DNA from: Legionella sp. PATHC035
GTDB lineage: Bacteria > Pseudomonadota > Gammaproteobacteria > Legionellales > Legionellaceae
DNA: 64,000 nt
Reading direction: 5' to 3'
Assembly (NCBI RefSeq): GCF_026191115.1
Contig: NZ_JAPHOT010000001.1
Location: 744,001-808,000, forward strand
A program made the translations under genes and the position numbers. Under the pieces are notes generated by a model. The model worked only from the letters and a program-made list of their open reading frames with translations, ran no database searches and had not been told where the DNA came from. Of this stretch, positions 36,241 to 45,605 are shown piece after piece; the first letter of the stretch is position 1, and every line of letters begins with the position of its first letter.

Positions 36241-37444
36241 TCATTTAGCTACTCAGGGTTCAAGACTTTCGAAAAAAATTTTTTTCAAGTTATTAAATGG
36301 GATCACTCACGGTTCTATCCAAGTCCATGACGTGAATGGTAGCTATGTTTTTGGTAATGAAAAAGAGAAAAATGATTCAATTGCCAACATCACCATAAAC
36401 CACCCCAAAGCCTATAAATCAATTCTCATGGAAGGCTCTGTGGGTGCCGGAGCAAGTTACATTGATGGTTATTGGGATACAGATGACCTACAAAAATTAA
36501 TTACGATGATTATTAAAAATGACGCCCTCTTCAATCAGATTGAAAGTCCTATCGCCCGTTTTTTTAGTTTCATGAGAACAATAAACTATAAATTAAAAAT
36601 TAACTCGATTCGTCGCGCTAAGGAAAATATTCTAGCTCATTACGATTTAGGAAATGATTTTTTTAAATTAATTCTCGACCCATCTATGATGTATTCATGC
36701 GCTCTTTATAAACCATCGGATATAAGTTTAGAGGAAGCATCTCAGAATAAAATTCGGGCCATTTGTAATGCATTGCAACTAAAACCCAGTGACCATATTT
36801 TGGAAATAGGTACCGGATGGGGCGGATTTGCATGTTTTGCCGCTAAAGAATATGGATGTAAGGTCACGACGACGACGATTTCAGAAAAACAATACCTCTA
36901 TGTCAATGAAAAAATAAATCAATTAGGCTTAAATCATCAGATTAAATTATTAAAAGAAGACTACAGAAAACTTTCCGGACAATATGATAAAGTCGTTTCA
37001 ATCGAGATGATTGAGGCCGTTGGGCATAAATATTTTGATACATTTTTTCAGCAATGCCATCAGCTACTAAAACCTGGAGGTTTATTTTTCTTACAGGCCA
37101 TTGTTATTAACGATCAAGCCTATGAAGCTGCAAAAAATGAGGTTGATTTTATTAAGAAATACATTTTCCCCGGAGGTTGCCTGCCCTCTGTGCATTCCAT
37201 AAGTAAATCAATTGCCGACAAAACAACACTGCAATTGCTTTCATTTGAAGACATAGGCCACCATTATGTCTCTACCTTGAATGACTGGCATAAAAACCTA
37301 TTAACCAATAAAGACGAGATTTTAGCACAAGGATTTACCGAATCTTTTATTCGCACTTGGGAGTTCTATTTTTGTTATTGTGCTGCTGGTTTTCAGACCA
37401 ATTACATCAGCGATATTCATGCCTTATGGCGAAAAAGACGATGA
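36227..37444 (+). CDS. Cyclopropane-fatty-acyl-phospholipid synthase-like methyltransferase
   Basis: 405 residues, SAM-dependent. N-terminal lipid-binding part with GSVGAGASYIDGYWDTDDL; catalytic part with AHYDLGNDFFKLILDPSMMY (CFA hallmark), SAM motif ILEIGTGWGGFACFAA, and SIEMIEAVGHKYFDTFF. ATG at 36227 (MDKNNH) has AAAGGA upstream and overlaps the DUF1365 end by 14 nt. It would add a methylene or methyl group from SAM to an unsaturated acyl chain in membrane phospholipid. With the oxidoreductase it could make methylated, rather than cyclopropane, products. Confidence 0.93.
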   Translation: MDKNNHLATQGSRLSKKIFFKLLNGITHGSIQVHDVNGSYVFGNEKEKNDSIANITINHPKAYKSILMEGSVGAGASYIDGYWDTDDLQKLITMIIKNDALFNQIESPIARFFSFMRTINYKLKINSIRRAKENILAHYDLGNDFFKLILDPSMMYSCALYKPSDISLEEASQNKIRAICNALQLKPSDHILEIGTGWGGFACFAAKEYGCKVTTTTISEKQYLYVNEKINQLGLNHQIKLLKEDYRKLSGQYDKVVSIEMIEAVGHKYFDTFFQQCHQLLKPGGLFFLQAIVINDQAYEAAKNEVDFIKKYIFPGGCLPSVHSISKSIADKTTLQLLSFEDIGHHYVSTLNDWHKNLLTNKDEILAQGFTESFIRTWEFYFCYCAAGFQTNYISDIHALWRKRR

Positions 37445-37977
37445 ATACATTACATTACCTCATTCACACAACTGCTTATTATGTGGCTTGGTTTACTTGC
37501 ATCACGCTCGCTGCTCAAGGTTATGCATGGATAAGCGCTCTTATTGTGGTTGCTTGTGTTCTGTTGCAGCTGTACTGGCAACATCAAACGGGCAGAGCGC
37601 TGGAAGGGCTATGGCTTTTATTAGTAATAGTTATCTCTATAAGTACTCTCATTGACAGTGCCCTGGTTTATAAAGGAATAGTCATTTTTTCAGCAAACCC
37701 TTTTTCCCCCTATTTTACTTCTCCTTGGATGATAACCATATGGATAAGTTTTACAGTTGTTTTATATGCCACATTAAGTAACCTATTTGATCATCTATTT
37801 TTGCTCGGCTTTTTGTCATGTATAGGTTTTGCCTTGGCATTTCGCATTGGTGCAAACTTAGGGGCTGCTTTTTTTCCTTATGGCAGCAATACGACTTGCC
37901 TTTTCATCGGCGCGGTTTGGTCAATTGTATTGCCATTTTGCGTGTACGGTTATCAAAAGATAAAGGGTGATAATTAA
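37441..37977 (+). CDS. DUF2878 membrane protein
   Basis: 178 residues, five or six membrane helices, including ISTLIDSALVYKGIVIFS, the conserved polar helix of DUF2878. ATG at 37441 overlaps the synthase stop by 4 nt (ATGA). An earlier in-frame TTG (37357) would overlap the synthase by 88 nt and is not preferred. Function unknown; a constant member of this lipid cluster. Confidence 0.85.
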   Translation: MNTLHYLIHTTAYYVAWFTCITLAAQGYAWISALIVVACVLLQLYWQHQTGRALEGLWLLLVIVISISTLIDSALVYKGIVIFSANPFSPYFTSPWMITIWISFTVVLYATLSNLFDHLFLLGFLSCIGFALAFRIGANLGAAFFPYGSNTTCLFIGAVWSIVLPFCVYGYQKIKGDN

Positions 37978-38750
37978 TGTATTCTATCGGCATTGTAGTG
38001 ATTTATCTTTTTTTACAAATGAGTTTGATGTGGGGTCTGTATCGTCTTCTAAAAAATCCCTCTGTTGTGGATGTCTCATGGTCATTAGGATTAATGGTTT
38101 CAGGTTTAATCTATTTAGGCTTAACCCCATTAAGTTTTCGTACTCTAATCATTGGCTCTCTTCTCATTTTATGGGCTTTACGCCTAGCATTTTATCTGTG
38201 GTACACACGAATCAGAAAAGGACATGTAGATAAGCGCTATATTGAACTCAGTGCCAATTGGAAAATTAGCCCCTCTCTTGGTTTTTTTCTTAACTTTCAA
38301 CTCCAGGGGCTGCTCATCCTAATCATTTCAAGTGTGTTTTTACTGATTAGCCAAGCAGGACTGACTCATATTACCATGATAGATATCCTTGCATTTTGCA
38401 TGGTTACAGTGGGGATAATGGGAGAGACTACAGCCGATTTACAATTGCAACGTTTTAAAACACGGCATAAAGGGGAAGTGTGTAACCAAGGTCTATGGAA
38501 TTATTCACGTCATCCTAATTATTTTTTTGATTGGTTAAGCTGGATGGGATTCGCTTTATTTGCGGTACAGTCCAACAATGGATACCTAAGCTTACTTTCC
38601 CCTTTGATGCTTTATGTTATTTTTACCCGTATGACTGGCCCCATGACCGAAAGAGGCTCCATAAAATCACGGGGACAAAAATATCTTGAGTACCAAAAGC
38701 AAACTTCAATGTTTTTTCCTTGGTTTAAGAAAAAAAGCGGTTCTCAATGA
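37977..38750 (+). CDS. DUF1295 membrane protein (steroid reductase / ICMT-like)
   Basis: 257 residues with about six membrane helices. The signature LWNYSRHPNYFFDWLSWMG near the C-terminus resembles the cofactor-binding motif of isoprenylcysteine methyltransferase and steroid 5-alpha reductase families (RHPNY). Start overlaps the previous stop by 1 nt, with AAGGG upstream. It probably reduces or modifies an acyl chain in the membrane. Its last 26 nt overlap the convergent DUF2177 gene. Confidence 0.9.
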   Translation: MYSIGIVVIYLFLQMSLMWGLYRLLKNPSVVDVSWSLGLMVSGLIYLGLTPLSFRTLIIGSLLILWALRLAFYLWYTRIRKGHVDKRYIELSANWKISPSLGFFLNFQLQGLLILIISSVFLLISQAGLTHITMIDILAFCMVTVGIMGETTADLQLQRFKTRHKGEVCNQGLWNYSRHPNYFFDWLSWMGFALFAVQSNNGYLSLLSPLMLYVIFTRMTGPMTERGSIKSRGQKYLEYQKQTSMFFPWFKKKSGSQ

Positions 38751-39135
38751 AGACAGCAAATAAACTACTCAGTCCACATAAGACCATGCCCCAAATAAAA
38801 TCGATTAATGTGATTTTCAAAGGCCAGTTCGCAAGGATTGAGTAGTTGGTGAAATCATAGATCCCATAGGTTACAAATCCTAGGATTACTCCACCAGCGA
38901 GTGCCAGCATGTAATTGCCTTGTGCGCCGGGCAAGACGAAATAAACGATCCCTAATGCGATGCACACATAAACGACTGCCGCTGCCCACCAAATAGGAGC
39001 CATGCCTGTATCCGACTTTCGTAACAACATACCGATGTTTTGGGCATAAACTGATTTCGCAATGATACCCAACCAAATCATATCCAACACAAAGATACAT
39101 ACCATTGTTAAGAAAAAGAGTCCTATAAGTTTCAT
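38725..39135 (-). CDS. DUF2177 membrane protein
   Basis: 136 residues, four membrane helices. LDMIWLGIIAKSVYAQNIG at the N-terminus and GFVTYGIYDFTNYSILANWP in the middle are DUF2177 signatures. The family is usually a member of the same cluster as DUF1295 and cyclopropane-synthase-like genes but here it is on the opposite strand, downstream of the desaturase. Its end overlaps the DUF1295 end tail-to-tail. Function unknown. Confidence 0.9.
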   Translation of the reverse strand: MKLIGLFFLTMVCIFVLDMIWLGIIAKSVYAQNIGMLLRKSDTGMAPIWWAAAVVYVCIALGIVYFVLPGAQGNYMLALAGGVILGFVTYGIYDFTNYSILANWPLKITLIDFIWGMVLCGLSSLFAVFIENRFFS

Positions 39136-39155
39136 TGTCGTTCCCCTATGGATAA

Positions 39156-40082
39156 CTACTTTTTAGCTAAATTCTGCTCTAATAAAGATTTGGGCAGCGG
39201 CTTAACATCCCAGACGATACCCATGAGTTCTAAAAGTTTGATTAAGTAATAAGTGATATCAATCTCCCACCATCGAAACCCCTGACGCGCTGATGCAGGG
39301 TAATGATGGTGGTTATTATGCCAACCTTCACCAAGCGTAATGAGAGCAAAAAACAGGTTGTTTTTGCTGTTATCCGACGTTTCATAACGTCTTGTACCAT
39401 ACACATGGCACAGGGAATTAATGATTACGGTTGTATTAAATACGGCGACCAAGGAAACGCTGAAGCCCCAAACCAACATTTCACCGATACCGGTGTTCCA
39501 TTGTGGTGCATAAGTCTGAAGAATCCAACCGGTCACAAAAAGAGCAAAAAACAATAATGCGGGCATTAGAATGTCATAACGTTCGAGAAAAACGAGTTCT
39601 GGATATTGCTCCAAATCTCTAACTCGTTCCGGATTATAATGGTAATGTTTTTTGGTAAGAAACCAACCTACATGACTCCACCAAAACCCGTGTTGTACTG
39701 GGGAGTGTGCATCCTCAGGGGTATCAGACACCATGTGGTGCTGCCTGTGATGCGCTGCCCACCAAAGAGGACCGCGTTGGGCTGAAGTTCCTGCAAGAGC
39801 TGCAAAAATGAATTGCCAAAAGCGATTGGTTTTGAACGCTTTATGTGAGAAATATCGATGATAAAAAGCACCAATGGTAAACAAACGAAAAAAATACAGA
39901 GTCACTGCGACACTTAAGGCAATCCAACTAAAATGCACATAAAAAATCAGTAAACAGCTCAGGTTAACCATAATAAAAGGAATCGCACGAACCCAATCGA
40001 TTGTATTGCTTAATGGTTCATCAGGATTGTAATTATTTTGGTTCACAAGCCAATTCTGTATCAAAGCTCCTAAAGACTTCAT
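39156..40082 (-). CDS. Membrane fatty acid desaturase, delta-9 acyl-CoA type
   Basis: 308 residues with four membrane helices and the three His boxes that bind the di-iron centre: HRYFSH, HRQHH and HNNHH (in EGWHNNHHHYP). The WxxGEGWHNNHH motif is typical of delta-9 desaturases of stearoyl-CoA type. ATG at 40082 has AGGGA upstream. It would supply the double bond that the cyclopropane-synthase-like enzyme acts on. Probably co-transcribed with the DUF2177 gene 20 nt downstream. Confidence 0.93.
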   Translation of the reverse strand: MKSLGALIQNWLVNQNNYNPDEPLSNTIDWVRAIPFIMVNLSCLLIFYVHFSWIALSVAVTLYFFRLFTIGAFYHRYFSHKAFKTNRFWQFIFAALAGTSAQRGPLWWAAHHRQHHMVSDTPEDAHSPVQHGFWWSHVGWFLTKKHYHYNPERVRDLEQYPELVFLERYDILMPALLFFALFVTGWILQTYAPQWNTGIGEMLVWGFSVSLVAVFNTTVIINSLCHVYGTRRYETSDNSKNNLFFALITLGEGWHNNHHHYPASARQGFRWWEIDITYYLIKLLELMGIVWDVKPLPKSLLEQNLAKK

Positions 40083-40131
40083 CAAATTAATCCCTAATTT
40101 TTTTAATCGAAAACATACATCGACTCAATGA

Positions 40132-40455
40132 CTAATTATTTTTGGCGTGCTTAGTCTTTGCATAAAGAGGTATGTAATCAAAAGTCTGTGGCCCACGTTC
40201 GGATCCACATTCATCATAAGTATTATCAGCACACAGAAAAAATTCTTCAGCCCCATATTCTGCAGCGCGCGACATTGCCTCGTCAATAGAGTTGAAATGC
40301 CATAGTTCTTTTCCCTTATGAATAAATTCGTCAGAATTTTTAGCAATAATTTCTACAATATATTCATGGAGTTCGATGGGTGAGTAAATCAGAGCAATTG
40401 CTTTAGAACCACTATTTGCCTGATTAATAAAATCTTCGCGTGTATGATGTACCAT
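40132..40455 (-). CDS. Small soluble hypothetical protein
   Basis: 107 residues from ATG 40455 (MVHHTREDF), which has AGGA 8 nt upstream; an ATG five codons earlier lacks one. Mixed alpha/beta with no signal peptide or membrane part. Segments LIYSPIELHEYIVEIIA and AAEYGAEEFFLCADNTYDEC. I recognise no family. It lies between the desaturase and cydB, pointing the same way as both. Confidence 0.6.
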   Translation of the reverse strand: MVHHTREDFINQANSGSKAIALIYSPIELHEYIVEIIAKNSDEFIHKGKELWHFNSIDEAMSRAAEYGAEEFFLCADNTYDECGSERGPQTFDYIPLYAKTKHAKNN

Positions 40456-40525
40456 GATTCTATTCCTCATAAAAGGGTATTAGCTAAATTATAGCTGCAA
40501 TTTTGCTGATGTATTGATAACCAAC

Positions 40526-41521
40526 CTAATGGTAATGTCCTTCTGTTTTACCTCTAAAAAGAAAATAGGCATATAAAGTATATGCAAGCAATATGGGTAA
40601 CATGATAGCCACACCGACCAATATAAATACTAGAGTCGAAGATGGGGCTGCCGCCTCCCAAATGGTAATCTGACGTGGAATCAAATAAGGATAAACACTA
40701 ATCGCTATACCGATATAGGAGCACAAAAAAATGACAATGCTGTAAATAAAAGGCTTGCGTTCGTCAGAAGTATTTAAAGATAAGTTTCTCCAAGCCAGAA
40801 AAATGGCACATGCGGTAATTAAAGGAAGTGGGCTTAACAATAAAAAATTGGGAAATTGATACCAGCGATTGAAGACTTCAGTGCTATGCAACGGAGTCCA
40901 GATACTAACAAACACTAAAAAGAAACTCACAGCGATCAGTAACCCTCGGGCATAGTGGACCATTTTACTCTGAAGTTTGCCCCTGCTTTTGATAATCATC
41001 CATGTCGCTCCAAGAAGCCCGTAACCACATATTAGAGCAACACCAGTAAATAAGCTAAAAGGAGTTAACCAACTGGACTGAATAATTGCCATAGTCTGGG
41101 GATTGATTGAAAAACCTTGAACAAAACATCCTAAGATGACTCCTTGAAAAAAGGCAGCAGCAATCGAACCAATCGTGAATAACCAATTCCATATAGGTTT
41201 CGATTTATCCGCTTTAAATCGAAATTCAAAGCTAACTCCACGAAAAATCAAAGCGATTAACATGAACATGATAGGGATATAAAGAACGGGCAAAAGAGCC
41301 CCATAAACCAGAGGAAATCCGCCATAAAGTATGGCGCCACCAAAAACAAGCCAGGTTTCATTCCCATCCCATACTGGGGCAATTGAATTCATCATCTTAT
41401 CCCTTTCGCCTTCACTACTGGTAAAAGGAAATAAAATTCCGATCCCTAAGTCAAAACCATCTAAGATGACATACATCACAACAATAAAGGCAAGTAATAC
41501 AGCAAATATAAGTGGGAGCAT
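40526..41521 (-). CDS. cydB: Cytochrome bd-type ubiquinol oxidase subunit II (cyanide-insensitive type)
   Basis: 331 residues, eight or nine membrane helices. FAVLLAFIVVMYVILDGFDLG and APVWDGNETWLVFGGAILYG are subunit II signatures. It supports subunit I, which holds the haems. The start overlaps the cydA stop region, giving a cydAB operon. The shorter length compared with E. coli CydB (379) is usual for the CioB group. No cydX-like small gene was found after it. Confidence 0.93.
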   Translation of the reverse strand: MLPLIFAVLLAFIVVMYVILDGFDLGIGILFPFTSSEGERDKMMNSIAPVWDGNETWLVFGGAILYGGFPLVYGALLPVLYIPIMFMLIALIFRGVSFEFRFKADKSKPIWNWLFTIGSIAAAFFQGVILGCFVQGFSINPQTMAIIQSSWLTPFSLFTGVALICGYGLLGATWMIIKSRGKLQSKMVHYARGLLIAVSFFLVFVSIWTPLHSTEVFNRWYQFPNFLLLSPLPLITACAIFLAWRNLSLNTSDERKPFIYSIVIFLCSYIGIAISVYPYLIPRQITIWEAAAPSSTLVFILVGVAIMLPILLAYTLYAYFLFRGKTEGHYH

Positions 41522-42891
41522 TATTTTTTCTCCACATTTAAATCAGTCATGTATTGAAATGCATGATCTTCGACTCGTTCTTCCTCAATGACTTCCGGAC
41601 CTAAACGAATGAGTTTCAATAAATAATACAGATAAAACCCAAAGACAACTCCATAAGCAAGAACAAGCAGAACAAAAGAGATAATCACATCTTCGACACT
41701 GATTGCAGAGACGGCATCATGGGTTTTTAATAACCCATAGACTACCCATGGCTGTCTTCCAATTTCAGCTGTGAGCCATCCGGAAATGCTGGCTATAAAA
41801 CCAAGCGGTGTCAGTACAAAACACCAATAGTGGAACCATTTTGCCACATAAATTTTGTTCTTATAACGAAGAAACATTCCAACAACAGCTGTTGCGAACA
41901 TCAGAAGTCCAATGCCGACCATAATTCTAAATGTGAAAAATACTGGTGCAACTCTGGGTTGTTGGTCAGGTGGCACAGAGTCTAACCCAACCATTTTTCC
42001 ATCCCAATCATGCGTATTGATAAGACTTGCAAGTTTAGGAATTTCAATAGCATAGTTATTCTTTTGTTCTGCCTGAGAAGGCCAAGCAAACAATACTAAT
42101 GGAGCCCCGTTTTGAGTATGCCAAAGCCCCTCCATCGCCGCAGTTTTAAGCGGTTGATATTCTTTAACCTTGAGGCCCACAACATCACCAACACCAATTT
42201 GAACAGGAACAAGAATCAAAGCGGCCCAAAGTGCAAAAGACATTGTTTTCTTTGCTGTCTCCACTGATTTTTTGCGAAGCAAATAATAAGAAGCGACACC
42301 CATGATGACGAAGGAAGTTGTCACATAAGAGGCCAGAAGCATATGGATAAAACGCGAAATAAATGAAGGATTCATCACCACTGCCCACCAGCTAGCGACT
42401 ACGTACTTCCCGTCGATTAACTCATACCCGCTAGGCGTTTGCATCCACGAATTTGCAGACATAATCCAAAATGCAGATATAGTTGTGCCGATGGCAACCA
42501 GAAAGGTAGCCATAAAATGCAGTAGCGGTGGTACTCTTTTCCAACCAAAGAGCATGACGCCCAAAAAACCTGCTTCAAGGAAAAAGGCAGTTAGCGTTTC
42601 ATAGGCGAATAATGCACCTAAGACATTGCCGAACTGGGTAATAAACGGACCAAAATTTGTTCCGATTTGATAGGCCAGGACAATGCCTGAAACAACCCCC
42701 ATTCCAAAGGTAAGTGCAAAAATCTTGGTCCAAAATTTGCAAATTTCAAGGTAAACTGTATTTTTAGTTTTAAGCCAAAAGAATTCCATAATGACCAAAA
42801 ATAAGGCCAACCCCAAATTCAATGTTGGAAATAAAATATGAAATCCGATGCTAAAACCAAATTGGGCACGTGATAGAATTTCCACAAGCAT
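41521..42891 (-). CDS. cydA: Cytochrome bd-type ubiquinol oxidase subunit I (cyanide-insensitive type)
   Basis: 456 residues. Haem-ligand His in SIGFHILFPTLN, the KEYQPLKTAAMEGLW quinol-loop motif, and AEIGRQPWVVYG. The Q-loop between the last two is short, which marks the cyanide-insensitive (CioA) subgroup rather than the long-loop E. coli type. It reduces oxygen to water with ubiquinol in the inner membrane and helps in low oxygen or oxidative stress. First gene of the pair; with catalase it adds to the stress theme of this block. Confidence 0.95.
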   Translation of the reverse strand: MLVEILSRAQFGFSIGFHILFPTLNLGLALFLVIMEFFWLKTKNTVYLEICKFWTKIFALTFGMGVVSGIVLAYQIGTNFGPFITQFGNVLGALFAYETLTAFFLEAGFLGVMLFGWKRVPPLLHFMATFLVAIGTTISAFWIMSANSWMQTPSGYELIDGKYVVASWWAVVMNPSFISRFIHMLLASYVTTSFVIMGVASYYLLRKKSVETAKKTMSFALWAALILVPVQIGVGDVVGLKVKEYQPLKTAAMEGLWHTQNGAPLVLFAWPSQAEQKNNYAIEIPKLASLINTHDWDGKMVGLDSVPPDQQPRVAPVFFTFRIMVGIGLLMFATAVVGMFLRYKNKIYVAKWFHYWCFVLTPLGFIASISGWLTAEIGRQPWVVYGLLKTHDAVSAISVEDVIISFVLLVLAYGVVFGFYLYYLLKLIRLGPEVIEEERVEDHAFQYMTDLNVEKK

Positions 42892-43202
42892 TTGAACACT
42901 CCACTCATTACTGTCAGAGTTTTGTAATGCAGCCGCTTAAATTAAATCAAGAAGAGTAACTAACTAATGACAGATTTAATCTGCATCTAACCATGCAGCC
43001 TAACTGCATTACTGCTCCAATAGTATATTATTGTACAAGTATAAAAAATTATCAAATGCATTCTCTTTTTTATTAAAATAATGATAAATAAGCCTAGCTT
43101 GACAAGAAACGTCTTTTCAATGAACAAAAAATAGTGACTTTTTAATTTTTATCCTACATCGCCATGCTCAAATGAAATTGTAAAGCACAGTAAGGGATAA
43201 TA
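42892..43202. other. Divergent intergenic region upstream of cydA
   Basis: 311 nt, AT-rich, holding the cydAB promoter to the left and that of the small gene at 43203 to the right. No regulator site (for example FNR- or ArcA-like) could be fixed by eye. Confidence 0.35.
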
Positions 43203-43466
43203 ATGATCGGTAAAAGCGAAATTCTCTTAAAATTATCCGATTATCAAAAATCGGTATTGAACCTAAAACAAAACTGTGACCAGCTTACCCTTCATTTTGA
43301 AATGAATACAGAACGCTTCTTCACCCCCATCCCCATTGATGAACACTCAAAATTGCGCCTTGAACATGAGTCTTTGAAGCTTAAGGTAGCTCCATTTCTT
43401 GGGAAAAAGGATCAATCGGATCAGGAGCAGCGAAAAGAAATCAACTTCTTTTCCAAAGCACCCTAA
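43203..43466 (+). CDS. Small hypothetical protein
   Basis: 87 residues, soluble, with a helix MIGKSEILLKLSDYQKSVLN and a charged tail ending in KEINFFSKAP. AAGGGA precedes the ATG at a good distance. No family recognised. Confidence 0.55.
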   Translation: MIGKSEILLKLSDYQKSVLNLKQNCDQLTLHFEMNTERFFTPIPIDEHSKLRLEHESLKLKVAPFLGKKDQSDQEQRKEINFFSKAP

Positions 43467-43500
43467 ACGCTTAAACTCTTCTGGCTTGATGGCCTAATGA

Positions 43501-44634
43501 TTAAAGCAAATTACGTTCATTAAGCACAGGTACAGTTTTGCTTAATCCAGAAAATACTTCATTAAATTTAGTGGCTCCATGTAGCGTAATCAAGGTAATT
43601 GCTGGAAAAGCTAATGCAAACGACCTGAACTCATCTTTAAAACCAAAACAGATAAATAATGGGATTAGAGGTAAAAAAGCAGCCCAGAAGTAATTACGAT
43701 ATCTTTGTGGCGACTCATTCCAGACGTGTTTAAAAAAAATAAATAAAGGTACTGCAATCAATGGATTTTGCAGACTTGGAGTACGAACACCCTCAGCGAT
43801 TACATTATAAAACTTGAAGAAACTGGTTGGTTTCGTCCAGAACGCAATATTTTCACGAAAGTGATATTCAACGAAATTTCCAAGATTAGCCTCATAACCA
43901 CTCATGATATAAAAACGACTGGCAAAACAAATAAGCAACTGCAATGCCAAATCGATCAACCGTGTTTTTAAAGTAACCTGTTCTGGATGAAGAAAAAAAA
44001 GGGCTAGTGGTACCAAAAAAAATGTTTCTTTATTAAAGGAAAAAACCGCAATACAGATCGTATACATAATTCTCTGTTGCTTCAGTACGAAATAACAGGC
44101 ACACAATATACCGAGCAATTCTATAAAATCATAATAATAACCATAAGTTTGAAAGGTCAAAGGATATAATAGGCTGAAGCTAATCATAAAAACCAAAGCT
44201 TCCCCAAAACTCAAATGATGCATGCGTCCTAAGAGATAAACAATCAAAAGAATTCCTATGGTCGCTAAAACAATAGTCAAATACATGAGATTGTATGTTA
44301 TCGCAATCACTGGGGTCCAAGAGCCGATAGACAGTTTTGAAAAGTAATGCGATCGAACTGAATCTTTTCTATTAATTAATTGAAATAACTTTTTTTGATT
44401 ATCCAAACTCAATTGCTCAATAAACCATTTTATTCCTCTCGGTAAAAGTGAGCGATAAACAAAAGGTTTATGAGCATCTCCATTCATCATATTTATAAGA
44501 TTGGTTCTGGTGTCATTTTCATGGAATCCAACTTTTAAAAAAAAACTATTGGTAATGTTGCCGCTACATATCAGGATCAACAGAAATGGAATTGAAAATC
44601 TACAGAATCTTAGATAAAAAGAGTCATTGACCAA
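43501..44634 (-). CDS. Polytopic membrane protein, unknown (possible glycosyltransferase-like)
   Basis: 377 residues with about nine membrane helices, rich in Phe, Leu and Tyr. The region after the first helix has HKPFVYRSLLPRGIKWF, the place where membrane glycosyltransferases often have their catalytic loop, but no clear DE motif is seen. The only start near the first helix is TTG at 44634 with a GGAG 11 nt upstream. The next ATG (residue 49) would remove the first helix. No operon partner. Confidence 0.6.
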   Translation of the reverse strand: MVNDSFYLRFCRFSIPFLLILICSGNITNSFFLKVGFHENDTRTNLINMMNGDAHKPFVYRSLLPRGIKWFIEQLSLDNQKKLFQLINRKDSVRSHYFSKLSIGSWTPVIAITYNLMYLTIVLATIGILLIVYLLGRMHHLSFGEALVFMISFSLLYPLTFQTYGYYYDFIELLGILCACYFVLKQQRIMYTICIAVFSFNKETFFLVPLALFFLHPEQVTLKTRLIDLALQLLICFASRFYIMSGYEANLGNFVEYHFRENIAFWTKPTSFFKFYNVIAEGVRTPSLQNPLIAVPLFIFFKHVWNESPQRYRNYFWAAFLPLIPLFICFGFKDEFRSFALAFPAITLITLHGATKFNEVFSGLSKTVPVLNERNLL

Positions 44635-44893
44635 AATATTTCTTCTCCATAAGTGCGTGATGAGGGGTTATGAGGCTTATCACAAAACTAAAGCACCCTC
44701 TTTAAAAAAATATCGAGACCGAATGAGAAATCATCAGGCATCCCGACTATTTTGGAGCCATACTTTAAATGAAAATGCCTGGCTTGAAAATCAAAAGTAT
44801 CAGATCCAATAAGATTTAACCTGACAACCCTAGGAATAAAAGCAATATTGTGGGATAATAATTGCCCAATTTAACCAATATTCGTCTGATTGT

Positions 44894-45382
44894 ATGAAAA
44901 TAAAAGCAATTGTTTTAATGATCACTATTTTTTTTCCTGTCGCTTTATTCGCTGGTTCATCGAATTGTCCTTTATCAAACGGAATCAATGTACATACCAA
45001 AACGCGAACTTTAGCTATCTGTAAACACGGCTCTGTAATTAAGAGCTTTAAAGTCGCTCTCGGATATAAAGGCGTCGGTAAAAAGAAAGCGGGTGATAAT
45101 AAAACCCCCATTGGTTTATATGGGTTAGCTCATCCAAGAAAATCCAATCAATTTAAAGTCTTTATTCCAATTCTCTATCCCACTGCAAAGCAATCAGCTG
45201 CAGGATATACAGGCAGAGATGTAGGAATCCATGGGCCCACCCAGTCTTCTGGATGGTTTAGTTGGTTAAACAACTTACCCTACTCAACGCGTGGATGCAT
45301 TGCTGTTGGCAAAAATACCCATATCGAGTATGTGGCTAATTGGGTAAAAGCCAATCCAGGGACTAAGGTTTTAATTATCTAA
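44894..45382 (+). CDS. L,D-transpeptidase (YkuD family), secreted
   Basis: 162 residues with a signal peptide (1-20, ending ALFAG). YkuD domain with TPIGLYGLAHPR, the conserved His in VGIHGPTQSS and the catalytic Cys in STRGCIAVG, spaced as in the H-x14-17-S/T-x-G-C motif. It makes or remodels 3-3 cross-links, or attaches proteins to peptidoglycan, in the periplasm. It is a short, single-domain version without a LysM or PG-binding part. Confidence 0.9.
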   Translation: MKIKAIVLMITIFFPVALFAGSSNCPLSNGINVHTKTRTLAICKHGSVIKSFKVALGYKGVGKKKAGDNKTPIGLYGLAHPRKSNQFKVFIPILYPTAKQSAAGYTGRDVGIHGPTQSSGWFSWLNNLPYSTRGCIAVGKNTHIEYVANWVKANPGTKVLII

Positions 45383-45605
45383 GCCGAGATTAATTTGTGT
45401 AACGTATCGTTCTCATCATCTATTTTGGATGCAAAGATCATTCAGAGTGACGGCGGAAGTAAACCTAGAGCGCATCTTAAAATATAAATAGAAGAGTACT
45501 GAGGGAACAATTTATCCCTATACCCTCGTAATAAACTTTTTTTATTGAATAAAAGAAGCAGATTAATTTATAGTTGGCCCAACATATTTTTTGGTACCCG
45601 ACTCG

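Noticed and set aside
44627-44812. 61-codon plus-strand frame after the membrane protein start
   Set aside because: Starts with TTG without a ribosome site and overlaps the start of a better-supported opposite gene.
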